The position numbers and the translations under genes were made by a program. From assembly GCA_944386285.1 (NCBI GenBank), contig CALXAM010000016.1, forward strand, positions 1-34,262: a DNA stretch of 34,262 bases, in the 5' to 3' direction. The notes below the pieces were generated by a model that worked only from the letters and a program-made list of their open reading frames with translations, searched no databases and was not told the origin of the DNA. This DNA is from an uncultured Clostridia bacterium. GTDB lineage: Bacteria > Bacillota > Clostridia > Oscillospirales > Ruminococcaceae. This document shows positions 14,848 to 23,130 of this stretch, piece after piece (position 1 is the stretch's first letter; every line of letters begins with the position of its first letter).

Positions 14848-15790
14848 GGAAGCTGCACGCGCGCTCCTTTCGATAGAACCCGCCGCGCTGTTTAAACAGG
14901 CGGATGCGATTCGCAGCGAAAGAAAAGGCGACGACGTGCAGGTGCGCGCGCTGCTCGAATTTTCAAACTACTGCAAACGCCGCTGCGCCTACTGCGGCCT
15001 GCGGTGTGAAAACCGGTCGCTGACGCGGTTTCGGCTCTCAAAAGAGGAGATCATCGACATCGGCAGACAGGCGCACGACGCCGGCTATCAGACGATCGTG
15101 CTCCAAAGCGGCGAGGACCCGTTTTACACGCCGAAAATGATCGGCGAGATCGTGTCGGAGATTGCGAAAACGGGCATTACGATCACTTTGTCCTGCGGTG
15201 AGTGGAAAAAGGACGTCTACCGTTACTGGCACGACTGCGGCGTGAAACGGTATCTCTTAAAGCACGAAACGGCAGACCCGGCGCTTTACCGGTCGCTTCA
15301 TCCGGACAGTACACTTTTAAAGCGGGTGCAGTGCTTATACGATTTAAAGGAAACGGGATATGAAACGGGCGGCGGCTTTATGATCGGACTGCCCGGTCAG
15401 ACAGTCGATACGATCGCGAAGGACCTCGCGCTGATCGCGTCCATCCCGTGTGATATGGCGGGCATCGGGCCGTTTTTGCCGCATCCGCAGACACCACTGC
15501 GGGACGCAGAAGCAGGCAGTGCGGAATGGACGCTTCGCGCGGTCGCGGCGGCACGTGTGTTACTGCCGGACGCGAATCTGCCGGCGACCACTTCGCTCGG
15601 GGTGCTCGATCCCACACAGAAAGACCACGTCTTTGCGTGCGGCGCAAACGTCATCATGCAAAAGGTCACGCCGGTACGTGTGCGTGCGCTGTATGAGATC
15701 TATCCCGCCAATCATCAAAAAGCGGATATCATAGAGGGCAGACAAGCGGTTGAAGCGCAGATCCGCGCGTTTGGCCGCCGCCCTGTTTAA
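14825..15790 (+). CDS. hydE: [FeFe]-hydrogenase H-cluster radical SAM maturase HydE
   Basis: HydE is a radical SAM enzyme that helps build the dithiomethylamine-bridged diiron subcluster of [FeFe]-hydrogenases. The SAM-binding cluster motif is CKRRCAYC (Cys 50, 54, 57). The BioB-like barrel follows with QTIVLQSGEDP, ITLSCGEW, LLKHETAD, GGGFMIGLPGQT and PFLPHPQTPL, all typical of HydE. The length, 321 residues, is slightly below the usual 345-350, mostly at the C-terminus. The start overlaps the end of the TM1266 gene. hydG follows after 21 bases behind AAAGGAAG. It is shared by HndD and possibly by the sensory paralogue encoded at 20135-21460. HydF is not in the window and must lie elsewhere. 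Confidence 0.93.
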   Translation: MQNQKTNEEAARALLSIEPAALFKQADAIRSERKGDDVQVRALLEFSNYCKRRCAYCGLRCENRSLTRFRLSKEEIIDIGRQAHDAGYQTIVLQSGEDPFYTPKMIGEIVSEIAKTGITITLSCGEWKKDVYRYWHDCGVKRYLLKHETADPALYRSLHPDSTLLKRVQCLYDLKETGYETGGGFMIGLPGQTVDTIAKDLALIASIPCDMAGIGPFLPHPQTPLRDAEAGSAEWTLRAVAAARVLLPDANLPATTSLGVLDPTQKDHVFACGANVIMQKVTPVRVRALYEIYPANHQKADIIEGRQAVEAQIRAFGRRPV

Positions 15791-15811
15791 ATAAAGAAAG
15801 GAAGAATCACA

Positions 15812-17230
15812 ATGTACAACAAAGCTTCGCGTGTTGCGGAGGAGTTTATCGATCACAATGAGATCCTTGACACCATCGCCTACGCAAACGAACACAAAAA
15901 CGATCTGACACTCGTGCATGAACTGCTCGACCGCGCAAAGGACTGCAAAGGTCTTTCCCACCGGGAAGCGGCTGTGCTGTTACTGTGCGAGGACGAGGGT
16001 GTGCGTGAAAAGATGTTTGCGCTCGCATCGGAGATCAAGCAGAAATTTTACGGCAACCGCATCGTTATGTTTGCGCCGCTGTATCTGTCGAACTACTGCG
16101 TAAACGGCTGTGTCTACTGTCCGTATCATCACCAGAACAAGCATATCTGCCGCAAACAGCTCTCGCAGGAGGAGATTGTCCGCGAGGTCACCGCGCTTCA
16201 GGATATGGGACACAAGCGTCTGGCAATCGAAACAGGCGAGGACCCGGTCAACTGTCCGATTGAATATGTGTTAGAGAGCATCAAAACGATTTATTCGATC
16301 AAACATAAAAACGGTGCGATCCGCCGCGTGAATGTAAACATCGCCGCAACCACGGTCGAAAACTACAGAAAGCTCAAAGAGGCGGGCATCGGTACCTACA
16401 TCCTGTTCCAGGAAACGTACAATAAAGAGCAGTATGAAAAACTTCATCCGACAGGACCGAAACACAACTACGCATATCACACCGAGGCGATGGACCGTGC
16501 GATGGACGGCGGCATCGATGACGTGGGACTCGGCGTGCTGTTCGGACTCAACCTCTATCAGTATGATCTCATTGGCCTGCTGATGCACGCGGAGCATTTG
16601 GAAGCCGTACACGGCGTCGGTCCGCATACGATCAGCGTGCCGCGTATCCGCAACGCAGACGACATCGACGCGGAGAGCTTTAAAGATGCGATTTCCGACG
16701 AGCTGTTCCAGAAGATCGTGGCAATTCTGCGTATTGCCGTGCCGTATACCGGCTTGATCGTGTCGACCCGTGAATCGAAACGGACGCGTGAAATGGTCAT
16801 CCGCTACGGCGTGTCGCAGATCAGCGGCGGCTCGAAAACGAGCGTCGGCGGCTATGCGGAGCCGGAGGAGGAAGAGGAGAACTCGGCGCAGTTTGACGTC
16901 AGCGACAACCGCACACTGGATGAGGTCGTCAACTGGCTGCTGCGCATGGGGTATATTCCGAGCTTCTGCACCGCATGTTATCGTGAGGGACGTACGGGCG
17001 ACCGGTTCATGTCGCTTGTGAAATCCGGACAGATCGCAAACTGCTGTCATCCGAACGCGCTGATGACGCTCAAGGAATTTGCGGAGGACTATGCAAGTCC
17101 GGATACCAAACGGTTGGCGCTCGAGATGATCGAGAAGGAAACGGCGAACATTCCGAATGAAAAGGTGCGTTCGATCGTACTCGACCATCTGCATGACTTA
17201 GACGAAGGACTGCGCGACTTCCGGTTTTAA
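15812..17230 (+). CDS. hydG: [FeFe]-hydrogenase H-cluster radical SAM maturase HydG (tyrosine lyase)
   Basis: HydG splits tyrosine to give CO and cyanide ligands bound to iron for the H-cluster. The radical SAM motif is CVNGCVYC (Cys 96, 100, 103) in YLSNYCVNGCVYCPYHHQN, followed by the ThiH-like core (RLAIETGEDPVNCPIEYV, VNIAATTVENYRKLKEAGIG). The C-terminal auxiliary cluster of HydG, which separates it from ThiH, is present: CTAC near 387-390 and the Cys-Cys pair near 412 in IANCCHPNALMTL. 472 residues is the full usual length. It is the last gene of the operon, closed by the terminator at 17271-17299, and a large hairpin-repeat array begins right after that. Confidence 0.95.
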   Translation: MYNKASRVAEEFIDHNEILDTIAYANEHKNDLTLVHELLDRAKDCKGLSHREAAVLLLCEDEGVREKMFALASEIKQKFYGNRIVMFAPLYLSNYCVNGCVYCPYHHQNKHICRKQLSQEEIVREVTALQDMGHKRLAIETGEDPVNCPIEYVLESIKTIYSIKHKNGAIRRVNVNIAATTVENYRKLKEAGIGTYILFQETYNKEQYEKLHPTGPKHNYAYHTEAMDRAMDGGIDDVGLGVLFGLNLYQYDLIGLLMHAEHLEAVHGVGPHTISVPRIRNADDIDAESFKDAISDELFQKIVAILRIAVPYTGLIVSTRESKRTREMVIRYGVSQISGGSKTSVGGYAEPEEEEENSAQFDVSDNRTLDEVVNWLLRMGYIPSFCTACYREGRTGDRFMSLVKSGQIANCCHPNALMTLKEFAEDYASPDTKRLALEMIEKETANIPNEKVRSIVLDHLHDLDEGLRDFRF

Positions 17231-17270
17231 TCGGTGATGCGCATTTTGAAAAAAGAAAACGAAGAAGACA

Positions 17271-17299
17271 AAAACGCCTGTGACCTACAGGCGTTTTTT
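17271..17299 (+). terminator. Intrinsic terminator after hydG
   Basis: Stem ACGCCTGT/ACAGGCGT with a five-base loop, then TTTTTT. The A run ahead of the stem makes it usable from either side. Confidence 0.9.
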
Positions 17300-17708
17300 G
17301 TTTTGCACCTTCGGTGCCCGCTCAGCGGGTTTCTTCGCATTGGGCACGCCTGCCCAATGCGGAAACTTCCTTGGGGAGTGAATGCGAAAAGATATGGCAC
17401 TCACTCTCAACAGAATCCGCCCCGTAAGGGGCGAGGAAACGCCGCAAGGCGCGCCCGCTCAGCGGGTTTCCTCGCATTGGACAATCCTGCCCAATGCGGA
17501 AACTTCCTTGGAAGCGCTTGCTTAAAGATATCGTACTCGCTCCCAATAGAAACCGCCCCGTCAGGGGCGAAGTGCCGCACCGCAGGTGCCCGCACCTTCG
17601 GTGTTTCCTCGCCTTCGGCGGAAGCTTCCCATGAAAGCACTTGCTTAAAGGTGTCGCACCTGTTTTCGATAGGATGCGCGAAGCGAGAGGCAGTGCCTGG
17701 AGTGTACG

Positions 17709-17761
17709 CTGCTTTTCTTTTCTCTGCTTTACTTTTCTCTTCTTTTCTTTTCTTTTCTTTG
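17709..17761. repeat. Polypyrimidine tract within array B
   Basis: About 50 bases made almost wholly of T and C (repeats of CTTTT and CTTTTCTT). One strand is pure purine over most of it, a form that can make triplex or slip in replication. Confidence 0.75.
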
Positions 17762-18146
17762 TCTCGCGATGTCAGCATTTTCGTCCGTTTTGTTTACATT
17801 TTCGCCTGAAATGCAGACATCCGCCCGGTTCGACTCCTTTGTCCTTGTACTACGGAAAAATCCCGTCCGTTTTCCACATACCTTTTCACCCGACATACCG
17901 CACCTTCGGTGTTTCCTCGCCTTCGGCGGAAACTTCCCATGAAAGCACCTGCTTAAAGGCATCCCATTCGCTTCCCAGAGAATGCGCGAAGCGCCGGGCT
18001 AAGCCCGGAGATGTGCGCATTGGGCACGCCTGCCCAATGCGGAAACTTCCTTGGGGAGTGAATGCGAAAAGATATGGCACTCACTTCCAATAGAAACCGC
18101 CCCATAAGAGGCGAGGCAATGCCCGGAGGGACACCACAGGTGCCGC

Positions 18147-18242
18147 CCGACATACCGCGCACCGTCTAATCCGACACGCCGCACACCATTCAACTTGGCA
18201 CACTGTACACCTTCTAATTCGACGCACTGCGCACCGTTTTTC
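18147..18242. repeat. 24-bp tandem repeat, four diverged copies
   Basis: Copies begin at 18147, 18171, 18195 and 18219, each exactly 24 bases, with a core like CGACAxxCCGCACACC and ending in CTAAT, CAAC or TTTC. The copies are only moderately alike, so the array is old. On the minus strand it would read as an eight-residue repeat, but no ribosome site supports a gene. Confidence 0.75.
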
Positions 18243-19123
18243 ATTCTGATCCTATTTTACCTCTCGCGCCGTCCGCTTTGCACCCCTATCTCGCCCGCTC
18301 AGCGGGTTTCCTCGCCGCGGGAACGTCCGCGGCGGAACCTTCCCATGAAAAGCACTTGCTTAAAGGTGTCGCACCTGTTCCCAATAGGATGCGCGAAGCG
18401 AGAGGCAATGCCCGAAGGGACACCGCAGGTGCCCGCTCAGCGGGTTTCTTCGTATTGGGCAATCCTGCCCAATGCGGGTGCTTCCTTTGGAAGCAAATGC
18501 GAAAAGATATGGCAGGTGCTCCCAATAGAAACCGCCCCGTCAGGGGCGAGGAAACGCCGCACCTTCGGTGTTTCCTCGCCTTCGGCGGAACCCCCCCATG
18601 AAAGCATCTGCTTAAAGGCATCCCATTCGTTTCCCAGAAAATCCGAGCGAAGCGAGAGGCAACGCCCGAAGGGACGCCGCAAGGCGCGCCCGCTCAGCGG
18701 GTTTCCTCGCATTGGGCAATCCTGCCCAATGCGGAAACTTCCTTGGAAGCAAATGCGAAAAGATATGGCACTCACTTCCAATAGAAACCGCCCCGTAAGG
18801 GGCGAAGTGCCGCACCGCACCTTCGGTGTTTTCTCGCCTTCGGCAGAAGCTCCCCATGAAAGCACCTGCTTAAAGGCATCGCACCTGTTCCCAATAGGAT
18901 GCGCGAAGCGACCTCCGCACCGCCCGGAGGGACACCGCAGGTGCCCGCTCAGCGGGTTTCTTCGCCTTCGGCGGAAACTTCTCATGGAAGCACCTGCTTA
19001 AAGACATCCCACTCGCTTTCCAGAAAATCCGAGCGAAGCGAGAGGCAACGCCCGGAGGGACGCCGCAGGTGCTTTGATTTGCAGTGAAGTATGTAAAAAC
19101 CATTGCCGCAGTCCATGAAACCG

Positions 19124-19816
19124 CTATACCGGCGCGCCGAGCGCACGGAGCACGGATGCAACCGTTTTTTCTTCCACCTCAAGGAAATGAACCGGCTCGC
19201 TTATGTGCTCAAGATAGTGCGCGTCCGAATTGCAGATCTTCATTCCGTCAAACGGAACACGCGCATTCAGGTCGGATACCTCCGCACAGCGAAAGCCGTA
19301 TTCCGGCGGTACGGCGCCAAGACTCGATACGATCGAATACGCGTCCTTGTTGATGTGCGCCGGAATCAGATACCCGGAAAACGGGCGAACCGCGGCGATT
19401 AAATCATCAAGACTTAACGTCAGCGCGTTGATGAGCAAAAACGGCTCCGTGCCGATTAACGCATCGTGTTCATTCAGGATCTGCTGGTCGCCGAAAATGT
19501 CCGGACGGTTTTTGACCCGCGGCAGATAGGGATAAACCGCCTCCGAACAAGCAAGCGCCTGCTCGAGGGTGGGGAACAGGCAAAGCAGGTGAATTTCCTC
19601 CGCACTGCAAAGCTCCATCGCGGGAATCACGAGCAGGTCGGTTTCCTGCGCCACCTTGCATACAGCGGGCAGATTTTTTGCGGCGTTGTGATCGCTTACC
19701 GCAATCACGTCCAGCCCGATCATCGACGCGAGATGAACAATATTATTGGGCGTCATGTCATTGTCGCCGCAGGGGGAGAGGCAGGAGTGCAGATGCAGGT
19801 CGTAAGATACCTTCAC
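19124..19816 (-). CDS. PHP-domain phosphoesterase
   Basis: A 230-residue metal-dependent phosphoesterase of the PHP family. The N-terminal metal motif is DLHLHSCLSPCGDND, with the following VIAVSDHNA giving the next ligands. The late block KICNSDAHYLEHI holds the conserved SDAH. Several His and Asp residues fit a trinuclear metal site. It closes the minus-strand operon and overlaps the DRTGG gene by four bases. PHP proteins of this size occur regularly beside DRTGG and hydrogenase-like genes in Clostridia, so a signalling role, perhaps removing a phosphate from a nucleotide or protein, is likely but not shown. It converges on hydG across array B. Confidence 0.85.
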   Translation of the reverse strand: MKVSYDLHLHSCLSPCGDNDMTPNNIVHLASMIGLDVIAVSDHNAAKNLPAVCKVAQETDLLVIPAMELCSAEEIHLLCLFPTLEQALACSEAVYPYLPRVKNRPDIFGDQQILNEHDALIGTEPFLLINALTLSLDDLIAAVRPFSGYLIPAHINKDAYSIVSSLGAVPPEYGFRCAEVSDLNARVPFDGMKICNSDAHYLEHISEPVHFLEVEEKTVASVLRALGAPV

Positions 19817-20148
19817 AGGGAAAGCTCCTTTGCCGCGCGCATTGCCGCCTCAAACACAGGCTGATCGGTGGCGAGCACGCAGACATTTTGCTGTTCTGCT
19901 TTTTTAATACCCGTTTCATCCATCGAAACGCCCTCCGCCAGCAGAATGCAGCTCACATCGCTTAATACCGCGACCGCGACGGCGTTTAAATTGCCCATTA
20001 CGGTGATCCATAAGTCGTCCGCCTTGGCGCGTCCCATCACAACACTCAATAAATCGCAGCAGTAAACGCCGTTTACCGTACGCTTTGTTCCTTCCCCCTC
20101 GTTGATGACAGAAAATCCGCACCGGGCGGCAAGTTCAATCGGCGTCAT
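19813..20148 (-). CDS. DRTGG-domain protein
   Basis: 111 residues forming a DRTGG-type domain, a fold seen beside CBS domains and phosphotransacetylase-like proteins and believed to bind a small ligand. The strand-helix pattern VNGVYCCDLLSVVMGRAKAD, WITVMGNLNAVAVAVLSDVS, then CILLAEGVSMDETGI and NVCVLATDQPVFEAAMRA, is typical. The start lies inside the upstream gene (14-base overlap) and the stop overlaps the PHP gene by four, so all three are translated as one unit. A second, related domain protein is encoded at 22480-22830. Such pairs recur with sensory-type hydrogenase genes. Ligand unknown. Confidence 0.75.
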   Translation of the reverse strand: MTPIELAARCGFSVINEGEGTKRTVNGVYCCDLLSVVMGRAKADDLWITVMGNLNAVAVAVLSDVSCILLAEGVSMDETGIKKAEQQNVCVLATDQPVFEAAMRAAKELSL

Positions 20149-21460
20149 GATGCGTTTCCTCCTTTTCTCTAAGCAAACTCTGCGGAATCATTCCGTCGAG
20201 CTTGTGAATATTATCGACCAGTGCCGAGAAGTTTTCGCGGAATTTATAAATGCACTCGTCCGCCGAGGCAATCCCGCGCACAACATCCTCCGCGAGCGCA
20301 TGGCACGACGGCGCGCCGCACGAGCCGCAGTCAAGACCCGGCAAACTCGCTTCGATCTGCTCCATGCGCGACATCTTTTCCATCGCGACGGAAAAATCAT
20401 CGTCAAGCTTTAATACCGGCGTGTATTCAAGCGGCGTGTCCCAGTCGAGCACGGACGGCGCGACCGGATCGTGGTTTAAGGAAACCGGCAGATATTTTCG
20501 CAGCCGCTTTAACTTGGTGCGCGCGATGTACGGATTTTCGACCGTCAGCACACCACCGATACAGCCGGCATTGCAGGCATTCAGCTCGATAAAATCGAGG
20601 TTTTCAAACTTCTCGTCCTCTAAATCCTCAAGCACGCGGATGACGTTTTCAATGCCGTCCGCCGCAAGATAGTTGTCATTTAACAGCGCCGCCGATTCGC
20701 CGGAGCTGCTCGCCCACGACACGCCGATCTTTCCGGACTGTGCCGCAATGGTGCTCACTGTGTCGGCGTGCATATGGTGAAGTAGCTGCGGGTAGACCTC
20801 ACTGATGGCAACGACAGCGGACACTTCACTTTTCTGCGTGCCGAGCGGCATCTTGCTCGCCGTGACCTTCGCGGGACACGGGGAGATGAAAATGGTGCCG
20901 ATCTGTTCTGCCGAAAGCCCCGTTTTTTCCATTGCCTGTTCGCGTGCCAACCGGGCAGCGACCTCGACCGGCGCGTTAAAGGGGAGCACGTGGTCGATAA
21001 GACCCGGGAACCGCACGCGGATGAGCCGTGTGACCGCAGGGCAGGCGGAGCTGATGACCGGTTTTAAAATATCGGGGCGCACCATATACTTTCGTGTGGC
21101 GTCGGACACAAGCTCCGCCGCCTTGGATACTTCAAATACGTCGTCAAACCCGAGCGCTAAGAGCGCGTTTAGTACGATTTCCACATCTTCTAAATGATTA
21201 AACTGCGCGTAAAGCGACGGCGCAGGGAGTGCGATCGTATATTCATAATCGTTTAGAACTGAGAGCGTGTCGCACACTGCCTTTTTGGCGTGATGCGGGC
21301 AGACGCGGATACACTCGCCGCAGTCGATACATCGCTCAGCTAAAATGGTTGCCTTTCCGTTTCGCACACGGATGGCTTCCGTCGGACACCGCTTGATGCA
21401 GTTGATGCAGCCTTTGCATTTTTGAGGGTCAAGCGTGACCGAGTGAAAAAAGGAATTCAT
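20135..21460 (-). CDS. Divergent [FeFe]-hydrogenase-like protein, probably sensory
   Basis: 441 residues: two [4Fe-4S] ferredoxin motifs (Cys 15, 18, 21, 25 and 44, 47, 50, 54), a hydrogenase large-subunit domain, and a C-terminal four-cysteine iron-sulfur motif (LDCGSCGAPSC, then Cys 403). The three H-cluster motifs are kept in altered form: SSACPA at 137-142 for TSCCPxW, SPCPAK at 193-198 for MPCxxK, and NACNAGCIGG at 295-303 for MACxxGCxxGG. Ala replaces the first Cys of the pair, and both flanking Met are lost. Similar changes are known in HydS-type sensory enzymes. The start is the ATG at 21460 behind AGGAGG. Genes around it (ATPase, DRTGG, PHP) fit a signalling module that reports hydrogen or redox state. 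Confidence 0.85.
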   Translation of the reverse strand: MNSFFHSVTLDPQKCKGCINCIKRCPTEAIRVRNGKATILAERCIDCGECIRVCPHHAKKAVCDTLSVLNDYEYTIALPAPSLYAQFNHLEDVEIVLNALLALGFDDVFEVSKAAELVSDATRKYMVRPDILKPVISSACPAVTRLIRVRFPGLIDHVLPFNAPVEVAARLAREQAMEKTGLSAEQIGTIFISPCPAKVTASKMPLGTQKSEVSAVVAISEVYPQLLHHMHADTVSTIAAQSGKIGVSWASSSGESAALLNDNYLAADGIENVIRVLEDLEDEKFENLDFIELNACNAGCIGGVLTVENPYIARTKLKRLRKYLPVSLNHDPVAPSVLDWDTPLEYTPVLKLDDDFSVAMEKMSRMEQIEASLPGLDCGSCGAPSCHALAEDVVRGIASADECIYKFRENFSALVDNIHKLDGMIPQSLLREKEETHHDAD

Positions 21461-21482
21461 AAAAACCCCTCCTTTGTTTGCG

Positions 21483-22060
21483 GACGGCGCATATTTACAC
21501 ATTCATGTGCAGATTCATGCAGACGTTTTTGAACACACCGGCTGCCGAAAGCGTCGTATGCCGTCCGTATTTTTCTATGATGGCGTCCCATACCAGCACG
21601 AAAGCCGAATGAACGCACTAAACGCGTGTACCGAGGGAACACACCGAAAGAGCACACCGAGGGAACACACCGAAAGAGCGTACGCCGAACGTACATTTTA
21701 CCGCACATATATCACATCATATATATCACAGCACAAATAAACGGTACATTCTGTCGGGTACAAACGCCCGTTTGCACTCGGCGCATATTTACACATTCAT
21801 GTGCAGATTCATGCAGATGTTTTTTAACACACCGGCTGCAAAAAGAGCCGCATGCCGTCCGTATTTTTCTATGATGGCGTCCTATACCGGCACGAAAGCC
21901 GAATGAACGCACTAAACGCGCGTACCGAGGGAACACACCGAGGGCATGCACCGAAAGAGCGTACGCCGAACGTACATTTTACCGCACATATATCACAGCA
22001 CATATATTACCGCACATATATCACAGCACAAATAAACAGTACATCCTGTCGGGTGCAAGC
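21483..22060. repeat. Two decayed tandem copies (294 bp) of the ATPase gene end plus spacer
   Basis: A 294-bp period is exact for many landmarks (GCGCATATTTACACATTC at 21487 and 21781; CCGTCCGTATTTTTCTATGA at 21561 and 21855). The minus strand of each copy resembles the last 45 codons of the neighbouring ATPase gene: FGFRAGMGRHHRK against its FGFGAGMGLPNMKK. So each unit is a degenerate gene end followed by a spacer with ACCGAGGGAACACACCGA-type short repeats and CATATATCACAGCAC runs. The frames are no longer kept in step with the parent. No separate gene is supported here. Confidence 0.75.
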
Positions 22061-22480
22061 TTACAGATAAACGGTCATATAGACGTTTGTGCCCACGCCG
22101 ACCGTCGATTCAATGCGCATTTCGTCCGTGTTCTTTTTCATATTGGGCAGTCCCATGCCCGCGCCGAAGCCTAACGAGCGCACTTCATCGGGCGCGGTCG
22201 AGTATCCCTCTTTCATCGCGAGATCAATGTTTTCGATTCCTTTTCCGTGGTCGCACAGCGCCATGGAGATGGCTTTTTCGTCGATCGATACGTCGATATA
22301 GCCGCCCTCCGCGTGGATGACCATGTTGATCTCGCCCTCATATAACGCAATCGCCACCTTGCGGATCACGTCAGGCTTGACGCCGAGCTGGCGAAGCGCC
22401 TTTTTGACAGCGGCGGAAGCTTCACCGGCGCGGGTGAAGTCGGTGCCGTCCACTTCATAATGGAGATGGATCGCATTCAT
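22061..22480 (-). CDS. RsbW-like ATP-binding (HATPase/GHKL) protein
   Basis: 139 residues of a lone GHKL ATPase domain of the anti-sigma/serine-kinase kind. The N box is VAIALYEGEINMVIHA, the G1 box DHGKGIENIDLAM and the G2 box GFGAGMGLPNMKKNTDEM. The end is VGVGTNVYMTVYL. No sensor or receiver domain is attached. The start and the stop of the gene upstream share a base (TGATG), so they are coupled. It lies between a DRTGG gene and the sensory-type hydrogenase, though about 600 bases of repeats separate it from the latter. It may phosphorylate a partner in response to the H-cluster sensor; this is inferred from context. Confidence 0.85.
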   Translation of the reverse strand: MNAIHLHYEVDGTDFTRAGEASAAVKKALRQLGVKPDVIRKVAIALYEGEINMVIHAEGGYIDVSIDEKAISMALCDHGKGIENIDLAMKEGYSTAPDEVRSLGFGAGMGLPNMKKNTDEMRIESTVGVGTNVYMTVYL

Positions 22481-22830
22481 CAGTCATTGTTCCCTCCCCG
22501 CAGTCCGTTTTCCCACAAAAGACCGCAGGCGGTGAACATCCGGTGTTCGGTGGACATCAAAGAAATGCCGCGTTCATTGGCAAGCTCGATCATCTCCTCC
22601 GATGGTTCTTTTCCGCGGACAAACACAATGCACAGCATATCCATCATGTCGGCGGTGCGGATGACCTGAGCGTTTACGAGGCCGGTTAAAAGAATCGACT
22701 GATCCTTAACATAGGCGAGCACATCGCTCATCATATCCGACCCGCAGGCGGTATGTACTTCACGGCTAAGCAGGTCTTCTCCTGCGAATACTTTGCATGA
22801 TAAAATGGATCGAATATCGTTTCCTGTCAT
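22480..22830 (-). CDS. DRTGG/HPr-kinase-N-like domain protein
   Basis: 116 residues, beginning MTGNDIRSILSCKVFAGEDLL and continuing VHTACGSDMMSDVLAYVKDQ, ILLTGLVNAQVIRTADMMDM, CIVFVRGKEPSEEMIELAN and LMSTEHRMFTACGLLWENGL. This pattern matches the DRTGG-like domain proteins that databases sometimes label HPr kinase N-terminal. The kinase part itself is absent. The start is the ATG at 22830, seven bases after GGAGG. It is the first gene of the minus-strand operon behind the promoter at 22915-22943. Probably a ligand-binding partner of the ATPase. Ligand unknown. Confidence 0.75.
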   Translation of the reverse strand: MTGNDIRSILSCKVFAGEDLLSREVHTACGSDMMSDVLAYVKDQSILLTGLVNAQVIRTADMMDMLCIVFVRGKEPSEEMIELANERGISLMSTEHRMFTACGLLWENGLRGGNND

Positions 22831-22914
22831 GAAAAATCCTCCGTTTTTCAGCTGCTGCACAAATACAGCATGAAGCGTATGGGCATATGAAAAAATATAT
22901 GGTTGTTATCTTCT

Positions 22915-22943
22915 ATTATATCTTCCATCATATAAAATAGCAA
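22915..22943 (-). promoter_or_regulatory. Minus-strand promoter of the sensory operon
   Basis: On the minus strand TTGCTA (22943-22938), 17 bases, then TATAAT (22920-22915). The two hydrogenase operons are thus driven from one shared region of about 300 bases, where a common regulator could act. Confidence 0.65.
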
Positions 22944-23015
22944 GTTTGTATTTTCAAAATGTCGTGTTTTAATTTATTTTACACAAAAAACAAACAGGAA
23001 AATGCCAAAAAGCGA

Positions 23016-23044
23016 TAGACAAGCGGGAAGAAAGGTGATATACT
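23016..23044 (+). promoter_or_regulatory. Promoter of the hnd operon
   Basis: TAGACA at 23016-23021, 17 bases, TATACT at 23039-23044. About 80 bases of leader with a CCGC/GCGG hairpin follow before AAAGGAGG and the ATG of hndA. Confidence 0.65.
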
Positions 23045-23130
23045 TGTTATGTTTATTAGTAAAGTGATCCAAATACCGCGGACAGCTGCGGCAAATTTGG
23101 AATCCGATAGGACCTAAAGGAGGTTTTGGC

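Larger units (their letters stand above)
17304..19075. repeat. Hairpin-mosaic repeat array B (about 11 units)
   Basis: About 1.77 kb without a credible gene, built from units of 110-150 bp. Each unit has an anchor such as GAAAGCACCTGCTTAAAGGC or TGCGAAAAGATATGGCACTC, seen near 17387, 17521, 17644, 17952, 18066, 18360, 18501, 18611, 18757, 18869 and 18997. Between anchors sit one to four interchangeable GC-rich hairpins: GCACCTTCGGTGC, GCACCGCAGGTGC, CCCGCTCAGCGGG, CGCCTTCGGCG, CCCCGTAAGGGG, GCCGCAAGGC and a longer CGCATTGGGC/GCCCAATGCG. Order and combination differ from unit to unit. Two unique inserts break it: a pyrimidine tract (17709-17761) and a 24-bp tandem repeat (18147-18242). It lies between the convergent hydG and PHP genes. 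Confidence 0.85.

Noticed and set aside
16271..17194. 307-codon minus-strand frame opposite hydG
   Set aside because: It is an antisense shadow of a highly biased codon pattern, His/Arg/Val-rich, with no motif.
17304..19075. CRISPR array
   Set aside because: Units are regular in length but the parts between anchors are shared hairpins, not unique spacers, and no cas gene is in the window.
17234..19103. Many open frames of 60-270 codons across array B, on both strands
   Set aside because: They follow repeat units, repeat their own peptides (such as the R-W or A-G-F phrases) in several phases, and lack ribosome sites. They are by-products of GC-rich hairpin repeats.
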